Below are positions 32,405 through 42,564 of a stretch of 64,000 nt of DNA, in pieces. Position numbers and translations under genes: made by a program. The stretch spans positions 20,304 through 84,303 of the forward strand of contig NZ_QOCW01000021.1 in NCBI RefSeq assembly GCF_003318295.1, written 5' to 3'. The first letter of the stretch is position 1. Every line of letters begins with the position of its first letter. This DNA is from Bacillus taeanensis. Its GTDB lineage: Bacteria > Bacillota > Bacilli > Bacillales > UBA6769. Under the pieces are notes generated by a model that was given only the letters and a program-made list of their open reading frames with translations, was not told the DNA's origin and made no database searches.

Positions 32405-33427
32405 ATGAAATTAGGTAAATTTCTAAAAGTAATGATTTGGTGCTTAGTACTTGGTCTTATATCCGCATGTTCATCTGGTGCCAGCTCTGAAGGTGGAAAT
32501 ACAGATGGAGAGGCCGCAAGCGGTGAACAAATCGTCATTAAATTTGGTCATGGCGCTGCAGAAACGAATGCAAGACATGAAGCTGTATTAAAGTTTAAAG
32601 AGTTAGTAGAAGAAAAATCAAATAATCAAATTAAAGTTGATGTATTCCCGAATGAAACGTTAGGCAGTGAGCCGCAAATGGTAGAAAGCGTTGCATTTAA
32701 CGATCTTCAAATGGTAGCAGCAGGAACATACGCACAATATCATGATAAAATGGGCGTTTTTGAATTACCTTACTTATTTGAAACACCTGAGAAAGCATAT
32801 GAAGTACTTGATGGACCAATTGGACAAGAAGTTGCTGAGCCCCTTATTGATCACAACTTACGTATTCTAGCTTATTTCGAAAATGGTTTCCGTAATATTA
32901 CAAACAATGTAAAACCGATTGAATCACCTGAAGATTTATCTGGTATTAAATTAAGAACACCTGAAGTACCTGTTTCAATCAGCACATTTAAAACGTTTGG
33001 TGCGAACCCAACACCGATGGCTTTTGGTGAATTATATATGGCATTACAGCAAGGAACAGTTGATGGGCAGGAAAATCCGTTAACAAATATTGCAGCTAGT
33101 AAATTCCAAGAAGTACAAAAGTATTTAAGCTTAACAGGTCACCAATATAGTCCACTTCCTGTAGCGATTAGTGAAGAATTTTGGCAAACGCTTTCTCCAG
33201 AACTTCAGGAAGCTGTTCAACAAAGTGCACAAGAAGCTGCCGAATATCACCGTGAGCTTGTAAAAGCGAATGATGAAAAGCTTGTAGAGGAACTGAAAGC
33301 AGGCGGCATGGAAGTAAACACGCCAGAAAAAGCACCATTTAAAGAGCTTGCACTAGAAGTATATAAAGAGTATGAGGATATCTATGGAAAAGAGCTTATT
33401 GAAAAGCTTGTAGAAGCTGGGAAATAA
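32405..33427 (+). CDS. dctP: TRAP transporter substrate-binding lipoprotein DctP
   Basis: A 340-residue solute-binding protein, anchored through the lipobox ISAC (Cys near 21). The family signature is visible: VKFGHGAAETNARHEA (near 48), and GIKLRTPEVPVSISTFKTFGANPTPM with the substrate-binding Arg (near 183). These proteins usually bind organic acids, but the DctP cluster also includes polyol and sugar-acid binders. The ATG at 32405 follows GAGGGGG. A partial terminator separates it from dctQ and dctM, which would give excess binding protein. Confidence 0.92.
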   Translation: MKLGKFLKVMIWCLVLGLISACSSGASSEGGNTDGEAASGEQIVIKFGHGAAETNARHEAVLKFKELVEEKSNNQIKVDVFPNETLGSEPQMVESVAFNDLQMVAAGTYAQYHDKMGVFELPYLFETPEKAYEVLDGPIGQEVAEPLIDHNLRILAYFENGFRNITNNVKPIESPEDLSGIKLRTPEVPVSISTFKTFGANPTPMAFGELYMALQQGTVDGQENPLTNIAASKFQEVQKYLSLTGHQYSPLPVAISEEFWQTLSPELQEAVQQSAQEAAEYHRELVKANDEKLVEELKAGGMEVNTPEKAPFKELALEVYKEYEDIYGKELIEKLVEAGK

Positions 33428-33437
33428 ACTGACAAGT

Positions 33438-33469
33438 AAAGCAGAATCTCATAGTAGATTCTGCTTTTT
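33438..33469 (+). terminator. Attenuator between dctP and dctQ
   Basis: AAAGCAGAATCT pairs with AGATTCTGCTTT, followed by T. It lies within the TRAP operon, a usual way to make more binding protein than permease. Confidence 0.75.
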
Positions 33470-33488
33470 AAAAGAACGGGGGATAAAA

Positions 33489-33959
33489 ATGAAGGTAATA
33501 AATTGGCTGGACAAACACTTCGAAGAATATATCCTTGTGATTTTAAGCCTCCTAACAGTTGTTGTTATTTTTATACAAGTAGTGATGAGGTATTTATTAG
33601 ACAGTTCACTCGTATGGTCAGAAGAACTTGCGAGATATGCATTTATTTGGATGGTTTTTATCGGGGTGAGTTATGCGGTAAAAAAACAAAGACATATTAC
33701 GGTTGATGCATTCGCACTGCTTTTTAATGACAAAGGAAAAATTGTTTTAGCGATGATTGGAAATGTGTTTTTCTTTTCATTTTGTCTTATTTTAGCTTAT
33801 TTCGGCTATGGAGTAATCTTAAAGGTTTCACGATTGTCGCCAGCTCTAGAAATTCCGTTAGGCTGGATATATGCAGCCCCAGTTGTCGGCTTAATCTTAT
33901 CCGCTATAAGACTTATTCAAATATTGTACAAGCAGGTAAAGGAACTTAAAACGTTATAG
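33489..33959 (+). CDS. dctQ: TRAP transporter small membrane subunit DctQ
   Basis: A 156-residue protein with four membrane segments. The family signature WSEELARYAFIWMVFIGVSYAVKKQRHI is present at about residues 43-70. It complements DctM to form the sodium-driven permease. The ATG follows GGGG. Confidence 0.92.
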   Translation: MKVINWLDKHFEEYILVILSLLTVVVIFIQVVMRYLLDSSLVWSEELARYAFIWMVFIGVSYAVKKQRHITVDAFALLFNDKGKIVLAMIGNVFFFSFCLILAYFGYGVILKVSRLSPALEIPLGWIYAAPVVGLILSAIRLIQILYKQVKELKTL

Positions 33960-33974
33960 TCAGGGGTGATCACA

Positions 33975-35255
33975 TTGACAGCAGTTGTACTATTTGGAAG
34001 CTTTTTATTTTTTATGATTTTTATGGTTCCAATAGGAATTTCATTAGGATTAGCATCACTCATTACAATCGTCTACTCGGGAAGTGTATCGATTGATTTT
34101 TTAGCACAAAGTCTTGTAACGTCAACCGATTCGTTTCCATTAATGGCGGTCCCGTTTTTCATTTTAGCTGGTGAAATTATGGGTAAAGGCGGGATTTCTT
34201 CACGCTTATTCAGTCTAGCAAATGTGTTTGTCGGAAACTTTACAGGAGGATTTGCGATTGCGGCGGTTTTAACGTGTATGTTCTTTGCGGCAATCTCTGG
34301 CTCAGGTCCGGCTACTGTTGCCGCCGTTGGAGGAATAATGATTCCGGCAATGGTTAGTCAAGGTTATGATAAAAAGTTTGCGACAGCTGTTGTTGTGTCA
34401 GCTGGTTCGTTAGGAATTATTATTCCGCCAAGTATTCCAATGGTCATTTACGGAGTATCAGGAGGCGTTTCCATTGGCGATATGTTTATTGGTGGAATTA
34501 TTCCAGGTATTATCGTTGCAATCGGCATGATCGTTTGGAGTTATATTTATTCGAAAAAGAAAAATTATAAATTTGCAAGCGAGAAATTTACCTTTAAGCG
34601 AATGGTTCAGGCATTTAATGTTTCAAAATGGGCGCTGTTAGTTCCAGTCATTGTATTAGGCGGTATATACGGAGGAATTTTTACTCCAACAGAAGCTGCT
34701 GTTGTCGCTGTTGTTTATGCTGCCTTTGTTAGTATCTTTTTACACCGTGAAATTTCTTTTAAGGACTTTCCAAAGGTTATCTCAGATGCTGCGTTAACGT
34801 CAGCAACGATCTTAATTATTATTGGAACGGCAAATGCGTTTGGGCGAATTTTAACATTAGAACAAATTCCTACGATGGTTACAAACTTTGTTCTTGGTAT
34901 TTCCTCAAATCCAACGATTATTCTTTTGCTTTTAATTGCGCTGTTCTTAGTTGTTGGATGCTTTATGGATACGGTCGCAGCCATTATTATTTTAACACCA
35001 ATTTTACTGCCAGTAGCTATGCAGATTGGGCTTGATCCCGTTCATTTTGGAATTATTATGATCGTAAACCTGGCGATTGGTTTTATTACGCCGCCATTAG
35101 GCGTCAATCTCTTTGTTGGTTCAGGTATTTCAGGGTTAAGTATTCAAGTGCTGTCAAAAGCGGTCGTCCCTTTCTTCTTTTCGATGCTGTTTAGTTTATT
35201 GCTCATTACCTTTATCCCGCAGCTTACGTTATTTTTAATCAAGTTACTAGGATAA
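33975..35255 (+). CDS. dctM: TRAP transporter large permease subunit DctM
   Basis: A 426-residue permease with about 11-12 membrane segments. Conserved loops: SGSGPATVAAVGGIMIPAM (near 110), SLGIIIPPSIPMVIYG (near 148), TPTEAAVVAVVYA (near 238) and LAIGFITPPLGVNLFV (near 365). The TTG at 33975 follows AGGGGTGA; a GTG at 33966 lies inside that site. It completes the transporter with dctP and dctQ. Confidence 0.93.
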   Translation: MTAVVLFGSFLFFMIFMVPIGISLGLASLITIVYSGSVSIDFLAQSLVTSTDSFPLMAVPFFILAGEIMGKGGISSRLFSLANVFVGNFTGGFAIAAVLTCMFFAAISGSGPATVAAVGGIMIPAMVSQGYDKKFATAVVVSAGSLGIIIPPSIPMVIYGVSGGVSIGDMFIGGIIPGIIVAIGMIVWSYIYSKKKNYKFASEKFTFKRMVQAFNVSKWALLVPVIVLGGIYGGIFTPTEAAVVAVVYAAFVSIFLHREISFKDFPKVISDAALTSATILIIIGTANAFGRILTLEQIPTMVTNFVLGISSNPTIILLLLIALFLVVGCFMDTVAAIIILTPILLPVAMQIGLDPVHFGIIMIVNLAIGFITPPLGVNLFVGSGISGLSIQVLSKAVVPFFFSMLFSLLLITFIPQLTLFLIKLLG

Positions 35256-35359
35256 AGAAAATTTACGTTAAAAAGCTCCTTTATTCTTTTTTTAGAAAAA
35301 TATGAAATGAAATGAAAGAGATGTTTTTACTTTATTTTACGAAAGGAGAAGACGTAAAA

Positions 35360-36334
35360 ATGAATCATAAAACATTTCCGAGTACAAAGTTTGATGTTAA
35401 AGCGTTAGCAATGAACTTTTTGCCGGTTGCTCAAAAAGCAGCCATTGCTTCTTATCCTTGGATTGGGAAAGGAAATAAAAATGAAGCGGACGGTGCCGGT
35501 ACAGAAGCAATGCGCAATCAAATGAATGACATTGATATGCACGGTGTAATTGTTATCGGTGAGGGAGAAATGGATGAAGCGCCGATGCTGTATATCGGGG
35601 AAGAGCTCGGAACAAAGCAAGGTCCGCACCTTGATATCGCTGTTGATCCTGTAGAAGGAACAACACTGATGGCGAAAGGACAGGATAATGCTTTAACTGT
35701 TATTGCTGGAGCGGAAAGAGGAAGCCTCCTTCACGCGCCTGATATGTATATGAAAAAAATTGCCGTTGGACCGAGGGCAAAAGGATGTATCGATCTAAAT
35801 GCTTCATTAACCGACAATATGAAGGCTGTTGCAAAGGCAGTTGGCAAAGACGTATCTGAATTAACGGTGATGATTCAAGATCGCGATCGACATAAAGATT
35901 TAATTGAAGAAGTGCTGTCGTTAGGGGCACGGATCAAACTTTTTCCTGATGTAGATATTCCAGGCGGGATTGCGACAGCCATTGATGAAATTGGGGTCGA
36001 TTTATTAGTCGGTACAGGCGGTGCTCCAGAGGGTGTGATTACGGCGACAGCTTTAAAATGCTTAGGCGGTGATTTTCAAGCACAGCTCGTACCGCAGGAT
36101 CAAGAAGAATTTGAGCGCTGCCGTGAGATGGGGATGACAGATCCGCTCAAAACATTAACACTTGATGATATTGTGAAAACTGATCAATGCTTTTTCGTGG
36201 CAACAGGAATTACCGACGGCCTTTTGTTAAAAGGAGTTAGAAAAAAAGAAAAGGGTGGGATTCTCTCGCATTCGTTCGTCTGCTTTGGCGGCGAGATTAA
36301 TAGTTATCAATTTATTGAATCATTTCATTTATAA
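35360..36334 (+). CDS. glpX: Fructose-1,6-bisphosphatase class II GlpX
   Basis: A 324-residue enzyme. Motifs: WIGKGNKNEADGAGTEAMR (near residues 33-51), GVIVIGEGEMDEAPML (near 60), DPVEGTTL (near 92) and VGTGGAPEGVITATALKCLGG (near 216). It gives fructose 6-phosphate, an acceptor partner for transketolase chemistry with erythrose 4-phosphate, which would explain its place here. The frame is open from 35312; the ATG at 35360 follows AAAGGAG. Confidence 0.93.
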   Translation: MNHKTFPSTKFDVKALAMNFLPVAQKAAIASYPWIGKGNKNEADGAGTEAMRNQMNDIDMHGVIVIGEGEMDEAPMLYIGEELGTKQGPHLDIAVDPVEGTTLMAKGQDNALTVIAGAERGSLLHAPDMYMKKIAVGPRAKGCIDLNASLTDNMKAVAKAVGKDVSELTVMIQDRDRHKDLIEEVLSLGARIKLFPDVDIPGGIATAIDEIGVDLLVGTGGAPEGVITATALKCLGGDFQAQLVPQDQEEFERCREMGMTDPLKTLTLDDIVKTDQCFFVATGITDGLLLKGVRKKEKGGILSHSFVCFGGEINSYQFIESFHL

Positions 36335-36395
36335 AGACAAATGTGTTCGTAACGAGAAACTAATATAAAGGTAAAATATAGGGGAGGAACAAAAA

Positions 36396-38399
36396 ATGAT
36401 AGAAAATAAAGTAATGGTAGACGATCTTTCCATTAATACGATTCGTACACTTGCAATTGACGCGATTGAAAATGTTGGTTCAGGTCATCCCGGGATGCCG
36501 ATGGGAGCAGCACCGATGGCTTATACATTATGGTCACAATTTATGAACGTTAATCCAAGCAATCCGAACTGGTTTAACCGCGACCGCTTCGTATTATCAG
36601 CAGGTCACGGCTCGATGCTTTTATACAGCTTACTGCATTTAACTGGATATGATGTTTCAATTGAAGACTTAAAAAACTTCCGCCAGTGGCGTAGTAAAAC
36701 ACCAGGACATCCTGAATATGGCCATACACCAGGCGTTGACGCGACAACAGGACCGCTCGGACAAGGCATTGCGATGGCAGTTGGAATGGCAATGGCAGAA
36801 CGCCATTTAGCAGAAACGTATAACCGTGAATCATTTCCAATTGTTGACCACTATACGTACAGTATTTGTGGGGACGGTGATTTAATGGAAGGCGTTTCTG
36901 CAGAAGCGGCATCACTTGCAGGTCACTTAAAACTTGGACGATTAATCGTCATGTACGATTCGAACGATATTTCCCTTGACGGCGACCTAAACCTTTCTTT
37001 TAGTGAAAGTGCAGCAGAGCGCTTTAAAGCGTATAACTGGCAGGTGATTCGCGTAGAAGATGGCAATGATACAAAAGCAATCGCGCAAGCATTACGCGAT
37101 GCGAAAGAAAATACAGATCAGCCGACATTAATTGAAGTGAAAACAGTAATTGGGTACGGTTCCCCGAATAAAGGCGGCAAATCAGCTTCACACGGGGCAC
37201 CGCTTGGAAAAGATGAAATTAAGCTTGTAAAAGATCATTATCGCTGGGAGTATCAAGAAGATTTTTATGTTCCTGAAGAAGTAAAAAGTCATTTTGATGA
37301 ATTAAAACAAAGCAGTGAACAAAAAGAAAAGGATTGGAATGAATTATTTGCCCGTTATGAAGAAGCTTATCCAGAACTTGGCCAGCAGTTAAAAACAGCG
37401 ATTTCCGGCGAGCTTGAGGAAGGTTGGGATCAAGATCTTCCTGTGTATCGCGTTGGCGAAGATAAGCTTGCCAGCCGTGCATCAAGCGGGGAAGCATTAA
37501 ATGGACTTGCCAAAAATGTTCCACAAATCTTTGGGGGATCTGCTGATTTAGCTTCCTCAAATAAGACGCTTCTTAAAGGAGAAGGAAACTATAATCCAGC
37601 TGATTACAGTGGTCGTAACATTTGGTTTGGTGTCCGGGAGTTTGCGATGGGAGCAGCATTAAACGGAATGGCCTTACACGGAGGAGTGAAGCCATACGGA
37701 GCAACATTCTTTGTTTTCTCTGATTATCTCCGCCCGGCAATTCGTCTTTCTGCATTAATGAAACTGCCTGTCACGTATGTGTTTACACATGACAGCATTG
37801 CTGTTGGTGAAGATGGACCGACACATGAACCGGTTGAACAGCTTGCTTCTTTACGGGCGATGCCTGACCTTTCAACAATTCGTCCGGCCGATGGAAATGA
37901 AACGGCGGCAGCGTGGAAGTTAGCTGTTGAAAGTAAAGACGAGCCAACAGCGTTAATTTTAACGCGTCAAAATTTACCGACACTGATTGATGCTGACAAA
38001 GCATATGAAGGTGTGAAAAAAGGAGCTTACGTTATTTCTCCTGCAGAAGGCGATGTCGACGGTCTTTTATTAGCATCAGGTTCAGAAGTTGCGCTTGCTG
38101 TTGAGGCCCAAAAAGAGCTTGAAAAAGAAGGAATCCACGTTTCAGTTGTCAGCATGCCAAGCTGGGATCGCTTTGAAAAACAATCGGAGCAGTATCAAGA
38201 AGAAGTGCTTCCGACAAACATTAAAGCTCGTTTAGGCATTGAAATGGGAACTTCACTAGGATGGCATAAGTATGTTGGAGATCGTGGTCAAGTATTGTCA
38301 ATTGATCAATTTGGAGCCTCTGCACCAGAAGAAAAAATCATTGAAGAGTATGGATTTACAGTTGAAAATGTAGTTGCTAAATTTAAGGAAACTATTTAG
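36396..38399 (+). CDS. tkt: Transketolase
   Basis: A 667-residue thiamine-diphosphate enzyme. Visible: [15 protein letters not shown] (near 29), the ThDP/Mg motif CGDGDLMEG...N (near 157-190), the activating Glu region [13 protein letters not shown] (near 410) and [15 protein letters not shown] (near 468). It moves two-carbon units between sugar phosphates and would take up erythrose 4-phosphate made by the upstream enzymes. The full family length suggests a working enzyme, probably a second copy dedicated to the cluster. Start follows GGGGAGG. Confidence 0.95.
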   Translation: MIENKVMVDDLSINTIRTLAIDAIENVGSGHPGMPMGAAPMAYTLWSQFMNVNPSNPNWFNRDRFVLSAGHGSMLLYSLLHLTGYDVSIEDLKNFRQWRSKTPGHPEYGHTPGVDATTGPLGQGIAMAVGMAMAERHLAETYNRESFPIVDHYTYSICGDGDLMEGVSAEAASLAGHLKLGRLIVMYDSNDISLDGDLNLSFSESAAERFKAYNWQVIRVEDGNDTKAIAQALRDAKENTDQPTLIEVKTVIGYGSPNKGGKSASHGAPLGKDEIKLVKDHYRWEYQEDFYVPEEVKSHFDELKQSSEQKEKDWNELFARYEEAYPELGQQLKTAISGELEEGWDQDLPVYRVGEDKLASRASSGEALNGLAKNVPQIFGGSADLASSNKTLLKGEGNYNPADYSGRNIWFGVREFAMGAALNGMALHGGVKPYGATFFVFSDYLRPAIRLSALMKLPVTYVFTHDSIAVGEDGPTHEPVEQLASLRAMPDLSTIRPADGNETAAAWKLAVESKDEPTALILTRQNLPTLIDADKAYEGVKKGAYVISPAEGDVDGLLLASGSEVALAVEAQKELEKEGIHVSVVSMPSWDRFEKQSEQYQEEVLPTNIKARLGIEMGTSLGWHKYVGDRGQVLSIDQFGASAPEEKIIEEYGFTVENVVAKFKETI

Positions 38400-38408
38400 T
38401 GAAACAAA

Positions 38409-38440
38409 GGGCAGATTCATAAACGAATCTGCCCCTTTTT
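38409..38440 (+). terminator. Terminator after transketolase
   Basis: GGGCAGATTC pairs with GAATCTGCCC around a 6-nt loop, followed by CTTTTT. Confidence 0.9.
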
Positions 38441-38714
38441 ATAAGCTAATAAAAAAGTGTGTAATGATAAGGTACAATGTTAAATATGAGTGTATTAGAA
38501 AAAATCACATTGATATGATGTTCACTTCAGCAGGTGGCTTTGATTTTGAAAATGATTTAATCGATTTTAACATATACGAGGTTAATTAATACATATTATT
38601 TTTCAGCGGGAATTTAAATGATTGGGAACGGTACAGTGAATCTATTAAAAAAACACAACAAGGAATTTATTTTTCTTGTTGTGTTTTTCTGCTGTGTATT
38701 TTAAGAAAAACCTT
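38441..38714. other. Intergenic stretch with a terminator
   Basis: A hairpin at 38649-38688 (AAACACAACAAG pairs with CTTGTTGTGTTT) ends in a T-run. A short open frame to 38589 has no ribosome binding site and is not called. Confidence 0.6.
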
Positions 38715-39918
38715 TTATTTCAAATCAATTATAATAAAGCATTGATCATCACTTTTAAGATAGGAAAGTTTTTGATCATTAAGTGAGTGGATAATTTTCT
38801 CCTTAAGTGTATAGATAGAGTGAGGTAGATTCTCCATTAATAATGTACATAACTGTTCTTCACCAAGAGGATCTGTCTGTATAAAGAAGCAGCCTTCCCC
38901 CCTTACTGTAACTAAAGGTGTTTGTTTTAAATACAGTATCTTTAAATGTTCCTAAGGGAAGGGTGGTGGAATTCAGCTCATGCAGATTTCCATTAGGATG
39001 CTGCCAAAATGCCGGCGGATAGCCTGCATTTATATAATTAATTTCTTGTTTATTTGTATCAATTAATAGATTGATCGCTGTACAATAATGCCATGCTTCA
39101 TCGTTATATTGGAACAACCTATGAAGGTGATTATCCAATTCTTTCATCACATCCTCAATATTACTTCCGGTTGAGATGAGTCTTTGAAACAAGGAGTGGA
39201 GAGACATGGTGATTAATGCGGAAGAAATGCCATGCCCCATTACATCAAGCAGGATCACTCCATAACGATGTTGATCTAGTTGATAAAAACCATAAATATC
39301 ACCCGATAATTCATTGGAAGCTTCATAGAAAGCTTCAATATGAATATTTTCGTTAATGATAGAATCAGTTAATGATGTAACTTGAATTTTTCTAGCAAGT
39401 TCTAGTTCTTTTGTTGTATTGATTTTGTATACCTGGTTTTGTTTGTTTAGTTCAAGAAGTTCTTCTTGTTTCTGCTTCAGGCTGTTCAGGGCATTCTCTA
39501 AATCTGCATTCGCTTTGTGCTTGGCAATTAAAGCAGATTCTGCTTCTTTCTTTGCAGTAAGCAGTTCATTTTCATACTTGCTTCTGTTGCGCATTGGCAT
39601 AAGAACACAATCGATTACGCTTTTTCCATTTTCTTTTCTTGGAAGAGCGTTCATAATGACAGGTATTTCTTTTCCATTACTAGTTTGTAAGGAGATATGC
39701 ATTTCCTCAATCAGATTCTCTAGTTTTATAAGCGGAACAAAGTAGAACTGATAAAAGAGCCGTGATGGCACTGTAAGAATGGAATTGATATGATTTCCAT
39801 GCAGTTGGTTAATATGATATTCAAGCAGCTTAAGTAAGGTTTGGTTTATTGATAAAATTATTCCATCTTCTGATAAAGTTAGAAAGCCGCAGGGGGCATA
39901 ATTTAATTGTTCATCCAT
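38715..39918 (-). pseudogene. rsbP: RsbP-type PAS-PP2C phosphatase, frameshifted
   Basis: The reading frame from 39918 gives an N-terminal PAS domain (about residues 5-110), a coiled-coil stretch (about 118-165) and a SpoIIE-type PP2C domain with GDIYGF and LLDVMGHGISSALITM (metal Asp residues). It stops early at LYTDRSSW. In the next frame the protein goes on (TDPLGEEQL to DDQCFIIIDLK) to a stop at 38715. A run of six C (38897-38902, G in the gene) just before the break is the likely site: one base less restores one frame. In B. subtilis RsbP dephosphorylates RsbV to switch on SigB during energy stress. It overlaps rsbQ by 8 bases. Confidence 0.75.
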
Positions 39919-40762
39919 TTAACATAGTCCCTTTGTCTCTTTGAATCCCTCCTAAAGTATTTTCCTGTAAATAGTGGCGAATACAATCTATAGTTTCAGT
40001 AGGGTGGCTCATATGCGGACAGTGTCCTGTTGCTTTCATTTTTGTTAGCGTACTATAAGGAAGATGTTGATGAAGATACTGACCAACAGCATCGGGTGCA
40101 ATAATATCTTCACTACATTGTAAAATCAGTGATGGGGCTGTTACTTTTGATAAATCCTTACGATTGTCCGCGAAAAAAGTAGCTTCTGCAAACTGCCGGG
40201 CAATTATAGGGTCAGTGGAGCAAAAGCGTTCTTCTAGTTCATCTTTAAGCTCGGGGCGATCCGGATTATTCAGCACGGTCGCCGCAAAAACGGTTGCCCA
40301 GCCGATATAATTTTTCTCCATCATGTCAATTAATCCGAGAAGATCTTGCTTCTCAAAGCCGCCGTAATAATCGGGCGGCATATTTAAATAGCAGGGAGAA
40401 GGACCCAGCATAATTAGTTTAGAGAAATAATCAGGATGTCTGAGTGATGCCAACATACCGATCATACTGCCGACGGAATGACCTACAAAAATAGTATCTT
40501 TTAGGTTTAATGCTGAACAAACATCAAGTACATCTTGTGCATATCCGTCAAGACTGCTGTATTTTTTCGCGTCATAAGCTCGTAAATCTGAATTTCCTGT
40601 CCCCACATAGTCAAGTAAAATAACTTGATAGTCATCTTCAAAGGATTTGGAAACTGTCTTCCAAACACTTTGATCACAGCCGAAACCGGGTGCAAATAAT
40701 AGTGATTGTGCACCACTGCCTTTAACGGTTACATTGTTGCGAAATAAGATATCCTGGTTCAT
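39911..40762 (-). CDS. rsbQ: RsbQ-type alpha/beta hydrolase, energy-stress regulator
   Basis: A 283-residue alpha/beta hydrolase needed with RsbP for the energy-stress signal to SigB in B. subtilis. The family features are close: [12 protein letters not shown] (near 24), nucleophile in [11 protein letters not shown] (near 94), acid in DIIAPDAVG (near 218) and GHCPHMSHP (His near 247). It carries a longer C terminus than the B. subtilis protein. It is the first gene of the pair, overlapping the start of rsbP. The ATG follows AAAGGAG. Confidence 0.93.
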   Translation of the reverse strand: MNQDILFRNNVTVKGSGAQSLLFAPGFGCDQSVWKTVSKSFEDDYQVILLDYVGTGNSDLRAYDAKKYSSLDGYAQDVLDVCSALNLKDTIFVGHSVGSMIGMLASLRHPDYFSKLIMLGPSPCYLNMPPDYYGGFEKQDLLGLIDMMEKNYIGWATVFAATVLNNPDRPELKDELEERFCSTDPIIARQFAEATFFADNRKDLSKVTAPSLILQCSEDIIAPDAVGQYLHQHLPYSTLTKMKATGHCPHMSHPTETIDCIRHYLQENTLGGIQRDKGTMLNG

Positions 40763-41026
40763 CGTACACTCCTTTCTTTAAGGATTTTTTAATCGTAATA
40801 CACTCGTTATACATATCATAGCATTTAACTGGTTCATAATGGAATGAATTCATCCTATTTAAATGCAGATTATGAAATCGAAATGTTTTCAAATCACTTT
40901 ACTGGATTTTGTCGTTTGTACTGTTTATGATAGTCAAGTAAGTTTTCAGTTCAAGCATTTAAGTTTGTTTTTACCATGCTAATTGATACGATAGGATTGA
41001 AACTTTATTAAGAAAGGATCATTTAT

Positions 41027-42028
41027 ATGTCAACTATACAAATACCCGTATTGGTTCTAAATTTAGCGCCAATTCGTCAAGGACAGGGAGCGAAAGAAGC
41101 GATTGATGCAATGGTTGATTTAGCGCAGGCGGTTGAGGAAATGGGCTATACGCGCTATTGGATTGCGGAGCATCATAATACGTCAACACTCGTTAGTTCA
41201 GCTACTTCCATTTTAATTAAGCATACATTAGAACATACAAATCGTATCCGTGTCGGCTCTGGCGGGATTATGTTGCCGAACCATTCCCCTTTAGTAGTAG
41301 CGGAGCAATTTGGAACGATGGCAGCCATTTATCCGGACCGTTTGGATCTAGGTCTTGGCCGGGCACCTGGTACAGATATGAGAACCGCAAGTGCGCTAAG
41401 ACGCTCGCAGCATGATGCTGTTTATACGTTTCCAGGTGATGTTCAAGATTTGCTTACGTATTTCGGTCCTGAAGAGCTGCAAGGTCAGGTAAAAGCTTAT
41501 CCGGGTGTGAACACAAACATTCCGATTTACATTCTCGGTTCATCGACCGATTCAGCGGTTTTAGCAGCTAAATTAGGGTTGCCTTATGTATTTGCTTCAC
41601 ACTTTGCACCGCGATATATGGAGGAAGCGATTTCGATTTATCGCAATCAGTTCCAGCCTTCTGAGTATTTGGACTCTCCATATATGATTGTCTGCCTGAA
41701 TGTAATTGCAGCTGAAAGTGATGAAGAGGCCGAATTTGAATCTACAACGATGAAGCAGTTTTTCTTAAATGTTGTCCGCGGCTCTCGAACGCCGCTAAGT
41801 CCGCCGGTTGAAAACATGGATGACATTTGGAGCGATGCTGAGAAAGAAATCGCGAAATCGATGACGAGTGTAACGCTTCTAGGAGATAAAGGTTCAATAC
41901 GAACACAGCTGACAAGTTTTCAAGAAAAGTATCATGTAGATGAAATTATGGCTGTATCTTATATTTTTGATCCTGACAAACAGAAACGTTCTTATAAAAT
42001 ATTAAAAGAAGTCGTTGATGGAAAATAA
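41027..42028 (+). CDS. LLM-class flavin-dependent oxidoreductase
   Basis: A 333-residue luciferase-like monooxygenase of the single-component type. Visible: [20 protein letters not shown] (near 42), [20 protein letters not shown] (near 84) and [13 protein letters not shown] (near 113). Such proteins use FMNH2; the physiological substrate of the YwcH-like group is not known. It is a single gene with its own terminator and follows AAAGGA. Confidence 0.9.
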   Translation: MSTIQIPVLVLNLAPIRQGQGAKEAIDAMVDLAQAVEEMGYTRYWIAEHHNTSTLVSSATSILIKHTLEHTNRIRVGSGGIMLPNHSPLVVAEQFGTMAAIYPDRLDLGLGRAPGTDMRTASALRRSQHDAVYTFPGDVQDLLTYFGPEELQGQVKAYPGVNTNIPIYILGSSTDSAVLAAKLGLPYVFASHFAPRYMEEAISIYRNQFQPSEYLDSPYMIVCLNVIAAESDEEAEFESTTMKQFFLNVVRGSRTPLSPPVENMDDIWSDAEKEIAKSMTSVTLLGDKGSIRTQLTSFQEKYHVDEIMAVSYIFDPDKQKRSYKILKEVVDGK

Positions 42029-42040
42029 AGAAGTAATCTA

Positions 42041-42076
42041 AAAGCAAACCCTAGATGTGGGGGGTTTGCTTTTTTG
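42041..42076 (+). terminator. Terminator after the LLM oxidoreductase
   Basis: AAGCAAACCC pairs with GGGTTTGCTT and is followed by T6. Confidence 0.85.
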
Positions 42077-42097
42077 ATAGAAGCGAATGTTTTGGAC

Positions 42098-42135
42098 TTG
42101 AACTGTAAAAGATTATACACTACAATACGTAGTGT
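42098..42135 (+). promoter_or_regulatory. Promoter and BlaI-type operator of the blaI-M56 pair
   Basis: TTGAAC (42098-42103), 17-bp spacer, TACAAT (42121-42126). The inverted repeat ACACTACAATACGTAGTGT (42117-42135, arms ACACTAC) covers the -10 box, so binding should block transcription: autorepression. The arms fit the TACA/TGTA pattern of BlaI/MecI sites. Confidence 0.8.
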
Positions 42136-42147
42136 GAGGTGAGCGGA

Positions 42148-42564
42148 TTGGATATTAAGAAGTTTAATTATTCCGGAGAAGGTCTTTCAAGATTTTTCGG
42201 TCCTTTGGAAGCGAAAATATTAGAACTGCTTTGGGAAGGGGAAGAGCTCAGTATTAAAGAAGTTCAAAACCGCCTTGAAGCTGAAAAACCAGTAAATTTT
42301 AATACTGTCATGACGGTGATGAAACGATTAGTTGATAAAGGAGTGCTTGAAAAGCGAACGTGCGGACGAACATCTTTATTTAAACCGATTCAGTCAAAGG
42401 AAGAATTTTTTGAAGCACAATCCAAAAAGCTGACCGAAAATTTACTTGATGAATTTGGCGGTGTTGTCATCACTCATATGCTCGATTCTTTAACAGAAGT
42501 GGATGAAACGCTGATGGACCAACTTGAACAAAAAATTAAGCAGCTAAAAAAGGACAAGTCATGA
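42148..42564 (+). CDS. BlaI/MecI/CopY-family repressor
   Basis: A roughly 138-residue winged-helix repressor. The helix-turn-helix shows LEAKILELLWEGEELSIKEVQNRL and NFNTVMTVMKRLVDKGVLEKR (near residues 18-70). Family members are cut or released by a partner membrane peptidase. The TTG at 42148 follows GAGGTGAG; a GTG at 42139 lies too close. It overlaps the M56 gene by 4 bases. Its likely operator also stands before the DoxX gene downstream. Confidence 0.9.
   Translation: MDIKKFNYSGEGLSRFFGPLEAKILELLWEGEELSIKEVQNRLEAEKPVNFNTVMTVMKRLVDKGVLEKRTCGRTSLFKPIQSKEEFFEAQSKKLTENLLDEFGGVVITHMLDSLTEVDETLMDQLEQKIKQLKKDKS

Noticed and set aside
38374..38589. 71-codon open frame overlapping the transketolase end
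   Set aside because: It runs out of frame through the transketolase stop and terminator and has no start signal.
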